Positions 12,747-24,270 of a stretch of 64,000 nucleotides of DNA are shown one piece after another. The stretch is from Mytilus galloprovincialis (lineage: Eukaryota; Mollusca; Bivalvia; Mytilida; Mytilidae): contig NC_134845.1 of the NCBI RefSeq assembly GCF_965363235.1, positions 68,353,261 to 68,417,260 of the forward strand, given 5' to 3'. The notes beneath the pieces were generated by a model, which made no database searches, had not been told where the DNA came from, and saw nothing but the letters and a program-made list of their open reading frames with translations. The number at the start of each line of letters is the position of its first letter. Positions within the stretch are counted from its first letter, which is position 1. The translations under genes were made by a program, and so were the position numbers.

Positions 12747-14867
12747 ATAAAGGCAACAGTAGTATACCGCTGTTCAAAACTCATAAATCCATGGACAAAA
12801 AACAAAATCGGGATAACAAACTAAAACCGAGGGAAACGCATTAAATATAAGAGGAGAACAACGACATAACACTAAAATGTAACACATATAGACAAAATCC
12901 CACGAGAATAACAAATACAACATATATATATAACATCAAAACCAAATACATGAATTTGGGATAGACAAGTACCGTGACACGTCTTATCGCAATGTGAATT
13001 TACACTCAAAAATAAGAGAAAACAAACGACACAACGTTATAATGTAATACACACAGAAACGAACTATAATATAACAATGACCATATTCCTGACTTGGTAC
13101 AGGGCATTTTTAAAGGAAAAAATGGTGGGTTGAACCTGGTTTTGTGGCATGCCAAACCTCGCACTTTTATGGCCATGTGAAATATAACATCAAAATGACA
13201 ACACAGGACTACAATATAAATAAATTGGAGAACACAATTGACAAAGAATCACACGAACAACAGCCAACAAAAGGCAACAAGTTCAAAATTTTAATACGCC
13301 AGAAGTGTATTTTGTCCACACAAGACCTATGTGTGACGCACAGATACAAAAGTTTGAAAGCCGAAACGAGTACAAAGTTGAACAGCATCGAGGACCAAAA
13401 GATCCAAAAGGTTGTGCCAAAAACGGCAAGGGTTTTCCGTTAAGTTACCAGAAAATCCCTATAATTTAGAGTAATTTATACTTTTGCAAACAGTAAATTT
13501 AATAAAATGAATATTCAAAAGATGTACATGATAAAGCTGAAGTATTAACTAATTACAGGAAACAACTGAAATACATTTACATAACCAGACATTTGAAACA
13601 CAAAAGTAGACACATCCGAATACGTTTAAACCTCTACGCCAAGTGACGTCCTATTTGAAACTGAAAAATGACGAAAAAATGACGTCATTAGAATTAGTAA
13701 AACAGAGCATCAAAAAATGAAAAATGACGAAAAAATGACGTCATTAGAATTAGGATTAATTTAAGATTATATATTTGAACTAAATACTGATATTGCATTT
13801 AATAACAAAGCACATTTTAATTCTTATTAATATAAAACTGAGGTAGCAATTAACTATATTATAAAACTATGTCAGGTTTGTTATGAATCTAACTTCAAAC
13901 GTAAAATATCGTACTGATTACTTTGAACGAAATCAAATCTGATAAATGAAGGCGGTGATTAATTTTCTTTACCATAACACAGAAATATAATAGAAAAGAC
14001 GTCAACACATTTGACAAAATCCGATGAGAATTACAAATATAACATTAAACATTTAAACTAAATACATGAATTTGGGATGTATAAGTACCGTACCACGTCT
14101 TATAGTAATGCGAGTTCACACTCGGCAAAACAGTCACAATCGGGAATAAGTCACGTTTGGTAATTAAAAGATTAGACGACATTATGACAAAACACAATCT
14201 ACCATGTGGTAAAAATGTCCTTAGCTAGTTTGGTCAACGAAACATCGTATGGATCCACCAAATCGTGATGGTGTCCATAAAATTTACGGAGTGTCAATTT
14301 TAATCTGTCCTCCTCATAACTTTGTTGGAGCAGTTTCTGTGTAAGGAGCACACTCCTGTATATGAAGTCCGTATAGTGTGAACAAGCACGTGAATAACGT
14401 ATCAATTGTGATATGTAAACACCATACGAAGGGGCAGAGGGTATGTTACTGCTGAGAAATGGGAAATTGATAATTGGGAAGTTGAAATCGTCCCGTTTAT
14501 CATAGATTTTCGTGTGAAGTCGTCCATCTACGTCAATATTGAGGAAAAGATCAAGGTATGAAGCAGTCCTTCTAGTATCAGTGGTATCCTTAATTTCAAG
14601 TTCACTTGGATATATGAGATGTAAGTATTGGCTGAAATATGGGTTATTCAATGATAGAACATCATCAATATATCGGAAAGTAAAATTAAAGAATTTCGCA
14701 AGGTGCTTTTTCTTTTTGTCTTTTAGAAGGTTCTGAATGAATTCTGCTTCATACGAGTACAAAAACAAATCAGCCAGCAGGGGTGCACAATTAGTACCCA
14801 TTGGAATACCGACTGTCTGTTGAAATATAAATCCTCCAAACTCAACAAATATATTGTCGATCAAAAA
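12747..14867 (-). mobile_element. 5'-truncated retroelement with reverse transcriptase, 8 bp target duplication
   Basis: A 2121 bp insertion is bounded by direct repeats TTACATAA (12739-12746 and 14868-14875). The empty site 'ggttacataatttgc' survives at the other unit junctions near 16873 and 18897. On the minus strand it runs from a truncated 5' end inside the reverse-transcriptase gene to a 3' end reading '...ctactgttgccttta'. The same 3' end sequence appears, opposite strand, at 15640-15895, 17660-17897 and 19670-19905, and in the same orientation at 46552-47115, so those are 3' fragments of this family. Within the 3' region lies a nested copy of another dispersed repeat (13300-13440). 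Confidence 0.8.
14199..14864 (-). pseudogene. Reverse transcriptase, C-terminal part only
   Basis: 221 codons, open from the truncation point of the element to its own stop. It holds the GIPMGTNCAPLLADLF motif, the catalytic FRYIDD box, and the conserved segments KIYDKRDDFNF and YSRAC. The N-terminal fingers and any endonuclease are missing because the insertion is 5'-truncated. It is about 60-65% similar by eye to the fragments at 51669-52289 and 52530-52810. The motif style recalls Penelope-like elements, but I am not certain of the clade. It cannot be expressed as a complete enzyme. Confidence 0.8.
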
Positions 14868-15059
14868 TTACATAATTTGCTTGCAATTGTTTCATTGTAA
14901 ATTAAACAAAATCGATATTGTGTTGACTTAAGGGATCATAGCAACGTTCATCTTTATATTTAAATCCTTCTAATAAAATAGTTTAACAAGTCTTAAAGAA
15001 TATGTGATTCAACTTTAAAGTAGATTACAATGTTTTGCATTTCATACTTTATCCCTTAG

Positions 15060-15155
15060 ACTTAACCAAGAGAACATGAGTTCTTCGTCAGATGGAATTG
15101 CAAAAGAAATGTCAGTAGACGAAAACGAAAAACTTGAGAGACATAATGATACAAG
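15060..15155 (+). CDS. Start exon A: short ATG exon, first of five copies
   Basis: A probable coding exon of 96 bp. It is bounded on the left by a pyrimidine-rich acceptor ending 'ttatcccttag' (AG at 15058-15059) and on the right by a strong donor AG|GTAAGG (GT at 15156). ATG at 15076 opens 80 coding bases, giving MSSSSDGIAKEM followed by an acidic stretch ending NDT plus two bases. I recognise no domain. Its position and order suggest a 5' exon of the GTPase gene at 25333-31254 or of lost relatives. However, splicing directly to the acceptor at 25332 would be out of frame (phase 2 into phase 0), so a further small exon would be required. Retained reading frame and splice sites across copies support real exon status. 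Confidence 0.5.
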
Positions 15156-15639
15156 GTAAGGAACGAATTAAGTGTTTCGCTATCACAACATGTATGTCAC
15201 GTTGAGAAAAAAAATATGCAGCCATGATTTATGCTTGAAGAATTCTTATAACTGATGTTTACATTTAATGCACTTGAGAAAGATTCTCAAGAGTACATAT
15301 CTGCATTTTCAGGCATTTCATTCTGACTCTGGACGAGCTCCACTGCAACATGACTGTTTTGCTATAGCTATTGGTTTTTATGTCTTCGACTACTGTAAAC
15401 GAACTAGTTTGTTGCCAGTGATATATGTTTTCGACTTGTACAATTAGAAATATTTCACGAATATAAATCGTTGCAAATGTGTCAAACTAGTATCTTTCAT
15501 CATATAAAAACACTGCAAAAAAAAGTAAATTGCCAAAAAAAGTTTCGCGAAATCGACTTGAAAGGCCGAATGCAAAATATTTAAACCACTAAAATAGTTG
15601 AATTACAGTACCATTAGTTGTCCCATTTGAACCTTGATC

Positions 15640-15895
15640 TCCAGTTTTATGGTACATTTTTTTCTTAAAATGTCCTGTACCAAGTCAGGAAAATGGTCAT
15701 TGTTATATTATAGTTCGTTTCTGTGTATGTTACATTTTAGTGTTGTGTTTCTGTTGTGCCGTAGTTCTGCTCTTATATTTGATGTGTTTCCCTCAGTTTC
15801 AGTTTGTAACCCGGATTTGTTTTTTCCTCAATCGATTTACGAATTTTGAACAGCGGCATACTATTATTAGTACTTCTGTTGCCTTTAGGTATCTA
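15640..15895 (+). mobile_element. Retroelement 3' fragment inside unit A
   Basis: Plus-strand copy of the 3' end of the retroelement family seen at 12747-13250, ending 'ttctgttgccttta'. The same fragment sits at the same place in units B and C, so it inserted before the array was amplified. Confidence 0.75.
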
Positions 15896-16875
15896 TGCAC
15901 TTTATAATATCTCATGAATTTGCCGGTGTAAAGATAATAATTCAATTGGCCTATATATTTCTTGTTCGTAGCATCAGACATTTTCAACGATAGGTTCTTC
16001 TTCTTTTTTTATTATTCTTTTTTGGGGGTCGGGGGTCTGGATGTCTTTTTACTTTAAACGTCCGATCACTTTACTCCCGTGGCACATGTAGAGGAAGTGT
16101 CACGCCATATGCAGGTTGAAAAACTTTGCAATAAACTTCGAAAGTTCCGTAGGTAGCCTGTTCAAAGGGTCATGTTTGGTTTCTATCATATCTACTCTCA
16201 CTTTCCCTCGCTTCATTCCGATCGACCCCTTTAACTAAACCACTTATGTTATGTAGACATTATTTTTTCACTACCTGAATATGCGAGAAATATTTGCCAG
16301 TTGATGTAAAGCAACACACAATTAATCAACTTTTCTTAATAAATAAATGAATGTTAAATGACTAATTATGATATAATTACGAACACTTGCAACAAGTAGA
16401 TGACATCCAGGGCAATCGGTTAAAACCATGTATGTCTTAATTCTTTGTTAACTTAAACTGGTAAATGCAAACAAATCATTTAAAGTGCTTTTGGAATATT
16501 GCCAATATTTTTTCAGTTTGTCACGTACAAGATTCAGTACAATGTATCAGGAAATTGATATTGATTAAGAATGATATATATTTTATTAGTCTGGTTTAAA
16601 TTACATCAAGATATATATTTATGAAACTTTTTAAGTGAGTTTTATTTGACCTATTTTATAATAAACATGGACTTAGGTTTCTTCTTACGTTTTCCTGGGA
16701 ACTTACGAAAGGTTATGTGTCTTGTTACAAGTAGAACTTGGCGATAGACACAGTGTAAGTGACGGTACTGATACATTATTTCAAATCTCATTAAGAGAAT
16801 AGTAAACCAGTTTAAATCATATTGATAACATCTTTGTGTACCGAACGGCAATATTTCTTACTCACTGTTTATGTT

Positions 16876-18899
16876 ACATAATTTGCTTGCAATTATTTCA
16901 TTGTAAATTAAACAAAATCGATATTGTGTTGACTTAAGGGATCATAGCAACGTTCATCTTTATATTTAAATCCTTCTAATAAAATAGTTTAACAAGTCTT
17001 AAAGAATATGTGATTCAACTTTAAAGTAGATTACAATGTTTTGCATTTCATACTTTATCCCTTAGACTTAACCAAGAGAACATGAGTTCTTCGTCAGATG
17101 GAATTGCAAAAGAAATGTCAGTAGACGAAAACGAAAAACTTGACAGACATAATGATACAAGGTAAGGAACGAATTAAGTGTTTCGCTATCACAACATGTA
17201 TGTCACGTTGAGAAAAAAAATATGCAGCCATGATTTATGCTTGAAGAATTCTTATAACTGATGTTTACATTTAATGCACTTGAGAAAGATTCTCAAGAGT
17301 ACATATCTGCATTTTCAGGCATTTCATTCTGACTCTGGACGAGCTCCACTGCAACATGACTGTTTTGCTATAGCTACTGGTTTTTATGTCTTCGACTACT
17401 TTAAACGAACTAGTTTGTTGCCAGTGATATATGTTTTCGACTTGTACAATTAGAAATATTTCGCGAATATAAATCGTTGCAAATGTGTCAAACTAGTATC
17501 TTTCATCATATAAAAACAATGCAAAAAAAAGTAAATTGCCAAAAAAAGTTTCGCGAAATCGACTTGAAAGGCCGAATGCAAAATATTTAAACCACGGAAA
17601 TAGTTGAATTACAGTACCATTAGTTGTCCCATTTGAACCTTGACCTCCAGTTTTGTGGTACATTTTTTTCTTAAAATGTCCTTTACCAAGTCAGGAAAAT
17701 GGCCGTTGTAATATTTTATTTTGTTTCTGTGTGTGTTACATTTTAGTGTTGTGTTTCTGTTGTGCCGTAGTTCTGCTCTTATATTTGATGTGTTTCCCTC
17801 AGTTTCAGTTTGTAACCCGGATTTGTTTTTTCTTCAATCGATTTAGGAATTTTGAACAGCGGCATACTATTAATAGTACTTCTGTTGCCTTTAGGTATCT
17901 ATGCACTTTATAATATCTTATGAATTTGCCGGTGTAAAGATAATAATTCAATTGGCCTATATATTTCTTGTTCGTATCATCAGACATTTTCAACGATAGG
18001 TTCTTCTTCTTCTTCTTTTTTTTATTATTTTTTTTTTTTTGGGGGGGGGGGAGGGGATCTGGATGTCTTTTTACTTTAAACGTCCGATCACTTTACTTCT
18101 GTGGCACATGTAGAGGAAGTGTCACGCCATATGCAGGTTGAAAAACTTTGCAATAAACTTCGAAAGTTCCGTAGGTAGCCTATTCAAAGGGTCATGTTTG
18201 GTTTCTATCATATCTACTCTCACTTTCCCTCGCTTCATTCCGATCGACCCCTTTAACTAAACCACTTATGTTATGTAGACATAATTTTTTCACTACCTGA
18301 ATATGCGAGAAATATTTGCCAGTTGATGTAAAGCAACACACAATTAATCAACTTTTCTTAATAAATAAATGAATGTTAAATGACTAATTATGATTTAATT
18401 ACGAACACTTGCAACAAGTAGATGACATCCAGGGCAATCGGTTAAAACCATGTATGTCTTAATTCTTTGTTAACTTATACTGGTAAATGCAAACAAATCG
18501 TTTAAAGTGTTTTTGGAATATTGCCAATATTTTTTCAGTTTGTCACGTACAAGATTCAGTACAATGTACCAGGAAATTGATATTGATTAAGAATGATATA
18601 TATTTTTTGAGTCTGGTTTAAATTACATCAAGATATATATTCATGAAACTTTTTAAGTTTTTTTTTTTTTTTACCTATTTTATAATAAACATGGACTTAG
18701 GTTTCTTCTTACGTTTTCCTGGGAACTTACGAAAGGTTATGTGTCTTATTACAAGTAGAACTTGGCGATAGACACAGTGTAAGTGACGGTACTGATACAT
18801 TATTTCAAATCTCATTAAGAGAATAGTAAACCAGTTTAAATCATATAGATAACCTCTTTGTGTACCGAACGGCAATATTTCTTACTCACTGTTTAGGTT
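16876..18899 (+). repeat. Array unit B (2024 bp), carrying start exon B
   Basis: Second complete tandem unit, nearly identical to unit A apart from scattered substitutions and a longer homopolymer tract (T/G runs at 18000-18055). It includes the retroelement 3' fragment at 17660-17897. Confidence 0.9.
17066..17161 (+). CDS. Start exon B: copy of exon A
   Basis: The acceptor AG is at 17064-17065, the ATG at 17082 and the donor GTAAGG at 17162. The 80 coding bases differ from exon A by one replacement (Glu to Asp near the end). Its function is the same unknown as exon A. Near identity to A shows a recent duplication or gene conversion. Confidence 0.5.
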
Positions 18900-20404
18900 A
18901 CATAATTTGCTTGCAATTGTTTCATTGTAAATTAAACAAAATCGATATTGTGTTGACTTAAGGGATCATAGCAACGTTCATCTTTATATTTGAATCCTTC
19001 TAATAAAATAGTTTAACAAGTCTTAAAGAATATGTGATTCAACTTTAAAGTAGATTACAATGTTTTGCATTTCATACTTTATCCCTTAGACTTAACCAAG
19101 AGAACATGAGTTCTTCGTCAGATGTAATTGCAAAAGAAATGTCAGTAGACGAAAACGAAAAACTTGAGAGACATAATGATACAAGGTAAGGAACGAATTA
19201 AGTGTTTCGCTATCACAACATGTATGTCACGTTGAGAAAAAAAATATGCAGCCATGATTTATGCTTGAAGAATTCTTATAACTGATGTTTACATTTAATG
19301 CACTTGAGAAAGATTCTCAAGAGTACATATCTGCATTTTCAGGCATTTCATTCTGACTCTGGACGAGCTCCACTGCAACATGACTGTTTTGCTATAGCTA
19401 CTGGTTTTTATTTCTTCGACTACTGTAAACGAACTAGTTTGTTGCCAGTGATATATGTTTTCGACTTGTACAATTAGAAATATTTCGCGAATAGAAATCG
19501 TTGCAAATGTGTCAAACTAGTATCTTTCATCATATAAAAACAATGCAAACAAAAGTAAATTGCCAAAAAAAGTTTCGCGAAATCGACTTGAAAGGCCGAA
19601 TGCAAAATATTTAAACCACGGAAATAGTTGAATTACAGTACCATTAGTTGTCCCATTTGAACCTTGACCTCCAGTTTTATGTTACATTTTTTTCTTAAAA
19701 TGTCCTGTACCAAGTCAGGTAAATGGTCATTGTTATATTATAGTTCGTTTCTGTGTGTGTTACATTTTAGTGTTGTGTTTCTGTTGTGCCGTAGTTCTGC
19801 TCTTGAATTTGATGTGTTTCCTTCAGTTTCAGTTTGTTACCCGGATTTAAGTTTTTTTTCTCAATCGATTTAGAAATGTCGGACAGCGATATACTTCTGT
19901 TGCCTTTATTTATCTACATATTTTAGAAAATCCCATATATTAGCCGTCTTAGAGTTAATAATTCAATTGGACCATATATTTCTTGTTCGTATCATCAGAC
20001 ATTTTCAACGATAGGGCACCTGTAGAGAAAGTGTCACGCCATATGCAGGTTGAAAAACTTTGCAACAAAACTTCGAAAGTTCCGTAAGTAGCCTGTTCAA
20101 AGGGTCGTGTTTGGTTTCTATCATATCTACTCTCACTTAAACTCGCTTCATTTTGATCGACCCCTTTAACTAAACCACTTATTTTATGTAGACATAATTT
20201 TTCACTACCTGACTATGCGAGAAATATTTGCCAGTTGATGTAAAGCAACACACAATTAATCAACTTTTCTTTATAAACACATGAATGTTAAATGACTAAT
20301 TATGATATAATTACGAACATGTCTGTCTTAATTCTTTGTTAACTTAAATGCAAACAAATCATTTAAAGTGCGTTTGGAATATTGCCAATATTGATTCAGT
20401 TTGT
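18900..20404 (+). repeat. Array unit C, carrying start exon C; distal part diverged
   Basis: This starts at the same junction as units A and B and stays closely similar to about 19860. Small deletions and rearrangement follow, with recognisable similarity ending near 'gccaatattgattcagttt' at about 20404. It contains a retroelement 3' fragment at 19670-19905. Confidence 0.85.
19090..19185 (+). CDS. Start exon C: copy of exon A
   Basis: The acceptor AG is at 19088-19089, the ATG at 19106 and the donor GTAAGG at 19186. It encodes the same 26 residues as exon A with one replacement (Gly to Val at residue 7). Reading frame and both splice signals are intact. Confidence 0.5.
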
Positions 20405-20980
20405 CATATCTCGTTCAGAACTTGTGATAAAAAAAAATATTATTGATTGCATACGCTTTAAATGTATGTACGTTTATATGTTAAGAGTCATGTTTAAATT
20501 ACACAAAACTTTTAATTCTTTTAAGCTAGTTTTGGTTCACCTATGATTAAATATGCATGACCAAGGGGTTTTGGAACTTAAGATAATGTGTATTAAGACT
20601 AGTTGTCTGTGTCTTCTAAGGCGATAGACAGTATTGGGACGATGTTACTGATACATTATTTTAAATCCCAATTAGGCAAGTCAAAAATGTATTATGCGTG
20701 TGAGGGGTGGAATTATCAGTTCAAATCATGTATATAACTCTTTTTTTTCTGTACGGCCAGATTACCTTCTTTCCATGCTTTCTGTTTATCTTTAGTATAC
20801 ATTACTTTTAGCTAGAAAAATAACAATAATTACTATTTATTGATTTTGGGGATCATATCAATATGTTAATCCTTCTAATAATACATGAATTAGAGTTTAA
20901 CGAATCTTAACGGATATGCGATTCAGCCTTAAAGTTGATTTTTGACAATTTTTGTTTGCATTTCTTGCTTTTACCCTTAG

Positions 20981-21076
20981 GCTTAGCCAAGAGAACATTA
21001 TTACTTCGTCCGATGGAATTCTAAAAGAAATGACAGTAGACGAAAATGTAAAACTTGATAGATATAATGATACAAG
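20981..21076 (+). pseudogene. Start exon D: dead copy
   Basis: Clearly homologous to exons A-C and in the expected place in an older, diverged unit. The start codon is ATT (20996-20998) instead of ATG. The donor GT is changed to AT (21077-21078, 'acaag|ataag'). The acceptor 'ttacccttag' is kept. It cannot act as a start exon in the way the others could. Flanking sequence from 20500 to 21080 also matches the units weakly. Confidence 0.7.
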
Positions 21077-21589
21077 ATAAGAAACGAACGAATAAAGTGT
21101 GTAGCTGTCAAAGCCTTTAGATCATATTGAAGGCATAAAACTTTTTTTTTTTCGTTTCATCAGATATTTTCAATAATATATTATTTGGGTTTTCTAGATA
21201 TTTTTAACTTACCGCGTCTGATCAGAATAAGGACGTTTCCTCCAATGCCTCGTGTAGAGAGATAACTGCGCCCTCTGCACGTTACAAACCCTTGCAAAAA
21301 AATGTTGATCTTGACCCTATCCAAGTTATCCTCATTTCTCTCTTGCTTCATCCTGATTGACGCCTTTAACTGGACCATCCATTTTATGTGTTGTTTATTT
21401 GTTCTTGTCCTGAACATGCCAATGGACGTTACGCAACCAACAATCAATCAGTCAATCAGCTAATCAAACATGCTTAAGTTTGTTACTCCTTTATATATTT
21501 CCAGTTGGTTCTCTGTTATATTATAAAAACAATATTTTTATATCAGTTGAGTTCAATTATAGAGCTGGTATGTTAGTATGGTAGTATAT

Positions 21590-21690
21590 CGCTCATTGTT
21601 GAAGGCCGTACGGTGACCCATAGTTGTTAATTTCTGTGTCATTTAGTCTCTTGTGGAGAGTTGTGTCATTGGCAATCATACAACATTTTT
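21590..21690 (+). repeat. Dispersed mussel repeat
   Basis: Second copy of the element at 10560-10720, with the same 'gctcattgttgaaggccgta' core. Confidence 0.6.
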
Positions 21691-21724
21691 ATCTTTATTA
21701 ATCTATGTACAATATTATCATATT

Positions 21725-22540
21725 GCTAGGTTTCTTCTCGTGCCTTTTCTAACATTAGGACTCGGACTTCTTTCAAATGAGTTATAATGTGGATATTGAT
21801 GTGTGTATGTTTAATCAACATCGATAATGATAAGGGGGAGTGTTTTATCAAAAAAAAACTGTTTGATCCTGCCACATGTTTTGCCCGGACCCAAGTTAGG
21901 AACCTCTGGCCTTTATTAGTCTTGTGTGTTGGTTTATTTTTTAATTGGTTCAATACACAATATTTTTAGAGTTAAGGATGTACTTAGGTGAGGTTTTGGA
22001 ATTTGTATCAAATGTTCGGACTCCTTGGTGTTTTTCTATACAAAACAATGTAAAATATTTTGCCCCATAACACCCATTTATTTGTTCTTATAAGAGTAAA
22101 TAGCTCATGAAAGGCCATTTACCAAAATTTTAGAAGATTTTTGATTTTCTTTCTTTTGTTTTGAGACCCAAATAATACCAATGCAAATATAAGGTAAAAG
22201 TCCCAGTCAGTCTTTTCCCGCCATATTTTAAATCTCAAATATCTCGAAAAGGAGGTTCATGACCTATCAATATTTTTAGCTTATCTTTATCCTTAATTGA
22301 TGCTCTACCAGCTTACAGAATCAATTTTAATTTCTTAATTTCTTAATTTTTACCTAACCTCACCTAAGTACATCCTTAAGTCCATTTCGATGAACTAGTA
22401 TACATTATTGTTTAGGGGCCAGGCGAAAGCAGACTCCGGGTAATGATTGTCTCGCTGCGTTGAAGACACATGGGTGGCTGTTTTCTGTTCTTTGGTCTTT
22501 TTTATTCTTTGAAATATTCCCCATTTCCTAATACACCTAT
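21725..22540 (+). repeat. Dispersed ~480 bp mussel repeat, split by a TTAA element
   Basis: Same family as 39340-39800, in the same orientation. The halves 21725-21971 and 22380-22540 are continuous in other copies and are separated here by the 408 bp insertion at 21972-22379. Confidence 0.65.
21972..22379. mobile_element. MITE with 24 bp inverted repeats and TTAA target site
   Basis: The ends are perfect inverted repeats: TTAAGGATGTACTTAGGTGA at the left and its complement at the right, extending to about 24 bp. Outside them the host repeat resumes. A TTAA duplication fits piggyBac-type or Kolobok-type transposition. The interior is non-coding, so the element is a miniature, non-autonomous one. 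Confidence 0.88.
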
Positions 22541-22884
22541 TACTATTTACTACACTTTTTTGTTTGTGTCTTTATAATTTAAATATGTTTTTTATAGTGT
22601 TTACACAGTTTTGACTTCATACAAGGTAGACGTTTAGCTGGTTATTAAACTAGGTTACACCCAGCATTTTCTTATGGCAGTTGTTTTTCACTAGTTCTGT
22701 TGATTGATCGTATTTGGTTTTATCATTGTTTATGTACTAAAATTGCAGCACGAATATCACAAAGTTTTGTGACCATTTACTTTTGTTTTCGTATTAAATT
22801 CTTTTATCATATAGGTTCTAAAATACAATTCAGTCTATGTCATACAAATCTCTACATTTATTTGTAATTAAATAAATGTGTTAG

Positions 22885-23025
22885 GATGGTCCTAGGACCA
22901 TCGTAGTTAGGACTGTTTTAAGACAGCTTTGTTTTACATCCTAAGACATGTCTCAGACAAGTCCTAAGACCATCCTAAATAATGTCCTAAGACCTATCTT
23001 AGGACATGTCCTAGGATACTTTCAT
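22885..23025. repeat. Cluster of TCCTAAGAC-type palindromic repeats
   Basis: About ten variants of 'tcctaagac'/'gtcttagga' occur in both orientations within 140 bp, including the palindromes TCCTAGGA and 'ggtcctaggacc'. The right edge, read in reverse, is 'ggggctgtgtcaatg', which resembles a transposon end. I see no matching left end. Confidence 0.5.
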
Positions 23026-23165
23026 TGACACAGCCCCATAACAATGTACCTATTCGTATTTAAACCCTTATATATAATAATATAGTACAATAAATCTTAA
23101 AGGTAATGCGTTTCAGCTTAAGATTACATTATATTTATATCTGCACTTCTTTCTTTAAAACTTAG

Positions 23166-23261
23166 ACTTAGACAAGAAAACATGGACGCTTTTTCGGATG
23201 GAATTCCAAAAGGAATGTCAAAAGACGACACCGAAAAGCTTGACAGAAATAAGGATACAAA
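23166..23261 (+). CDS. Start exon E: diverged, intact copy nearest the GTPase
   Basis: The acceptor AG is at 23164-23165, the ATG at 23182, and the donor AA|GTAAGG has its GT at 23262. The 80 coding bases encode MDAFSDGIPKGMSKDDTEK and a short charged end. The layout and length are identical to exons A-C but about a third of the residues differ. Keeping frame, length and splice sites despite this divergence suggests purifying selection, so this is the best candidate for the genuine 5' coding exon of the GTPase gene. The phase (2) still does not fit the acceptor at 25332 directly. Confidence 0.55.
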
Positions 23262-23269
23262 GTAAGGAA

Positions 23270-24270
23270 TGTATCAAGTGTGTATCATCCAGAACATATA
23301 ATTCATGCGAAATGCATAAATATTGCGCAATGATTTATTGTAATACAACTAATTTTTAAACCGATATTGACATATTACGCGCTGAATACATTTCAAAAGG
23401 GCTAATATCTGCATTCTCGGGCAAATTGTGCTGCCTATTAACCAACTCGAATGAAATACGCATCTCTGTCATAGTAATAACTTTTGCGATAAGAAATATT
23501 TCTTAAATATATATCATCGCGTTTATGTAAAACTTTGATTATTCTTTACATTAACTTATAACGAAAACAAGCAAAACGCGACGAAAAATGTTGAGCAGAA
23601 GAATTTTAAATGATAAATCTTTTAAGTATGAAAAGAAGACTTGCATTACAGACAGAATAAACAGATATGGGTTTTCTTTTGTCAGGAGAAATTAAGGTTT
23701 ACTTAACTAAACCAAATATCATCTTGATGTATAATGCATAACATAAAAATGTATGTTTATTTCACCAAGATAATAAAACATGCTGATACGATATCTATTG
23801 TAAAAAAAAATAAGCTACAGCAAAATAACAACAAAGTTTTTAAATGAAAGTTTCATAGACCTATGTTCTTTTTCCACACAAAAAATAAAAGTATTATTGA
23901 AGGTACGCCTGTACTTTTTGACAATTGGCTTGTTTAGAATTTGAACTAAACTTTTGGTAAAACAAAATGAACTTATTGTGTTATGATAACTTTTAGTAGT
24001 GATTTATGAACAGTTTACATTTTCATTACATGTTTAAAGCGATGCATTAGACCTTCAAGGAAGTTGTAAGGAAGAATGTAGTAGTGACTATATTGGTGGC
24101 CTAACAGTCAAAAATAAAACACAACCGAGTGATGTATGTATTTTTTTTCTAAAGTATTTTTTTAAAGAAAACTAACAAAACTACCGAACTCAAAGAAAAA
24201 TTCAAACGATAAGACCTTTTAAAGATTGCAAACTCAAAAGGTCAATCAAATCAAACAATTAGAAACGCTT
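23270..24270. other. Presumed intron or intergenic, nothing recognised
   Basis: AT-rich sequence without repeats or convincing exons. It lies between start exon E and the large GTPase exon. Confidence 0.4.

Larger units (their letters stand above)
14870..16875 (+). repeat. Array unit A (2006 bp), carrying start exon A
   Basis: First complete copy of a tandem unit whose junction is 'acataatttgcttgcaat'. It matches unit B over its whole length with only scattered substitutions. It holds exon A (15060-15155), a captured retroelement 3' fragment (15640-15895), a homopyrimidine/G tract near 16005-16035, and a conserved distal segment (16660-16870). Copies A and B look recently duplicated. Confidence 0.9.

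Noticed and set aside
15799..18875. Repeated small frames (15799-15987/17805-17993 and 16651-16851/18675-18875) as duplicated genes
   Set aside because: They recur because units A and B are duplicates. The first pair overlaps the retroelement 3' fragment, and neither shows splice signals or a known domain.
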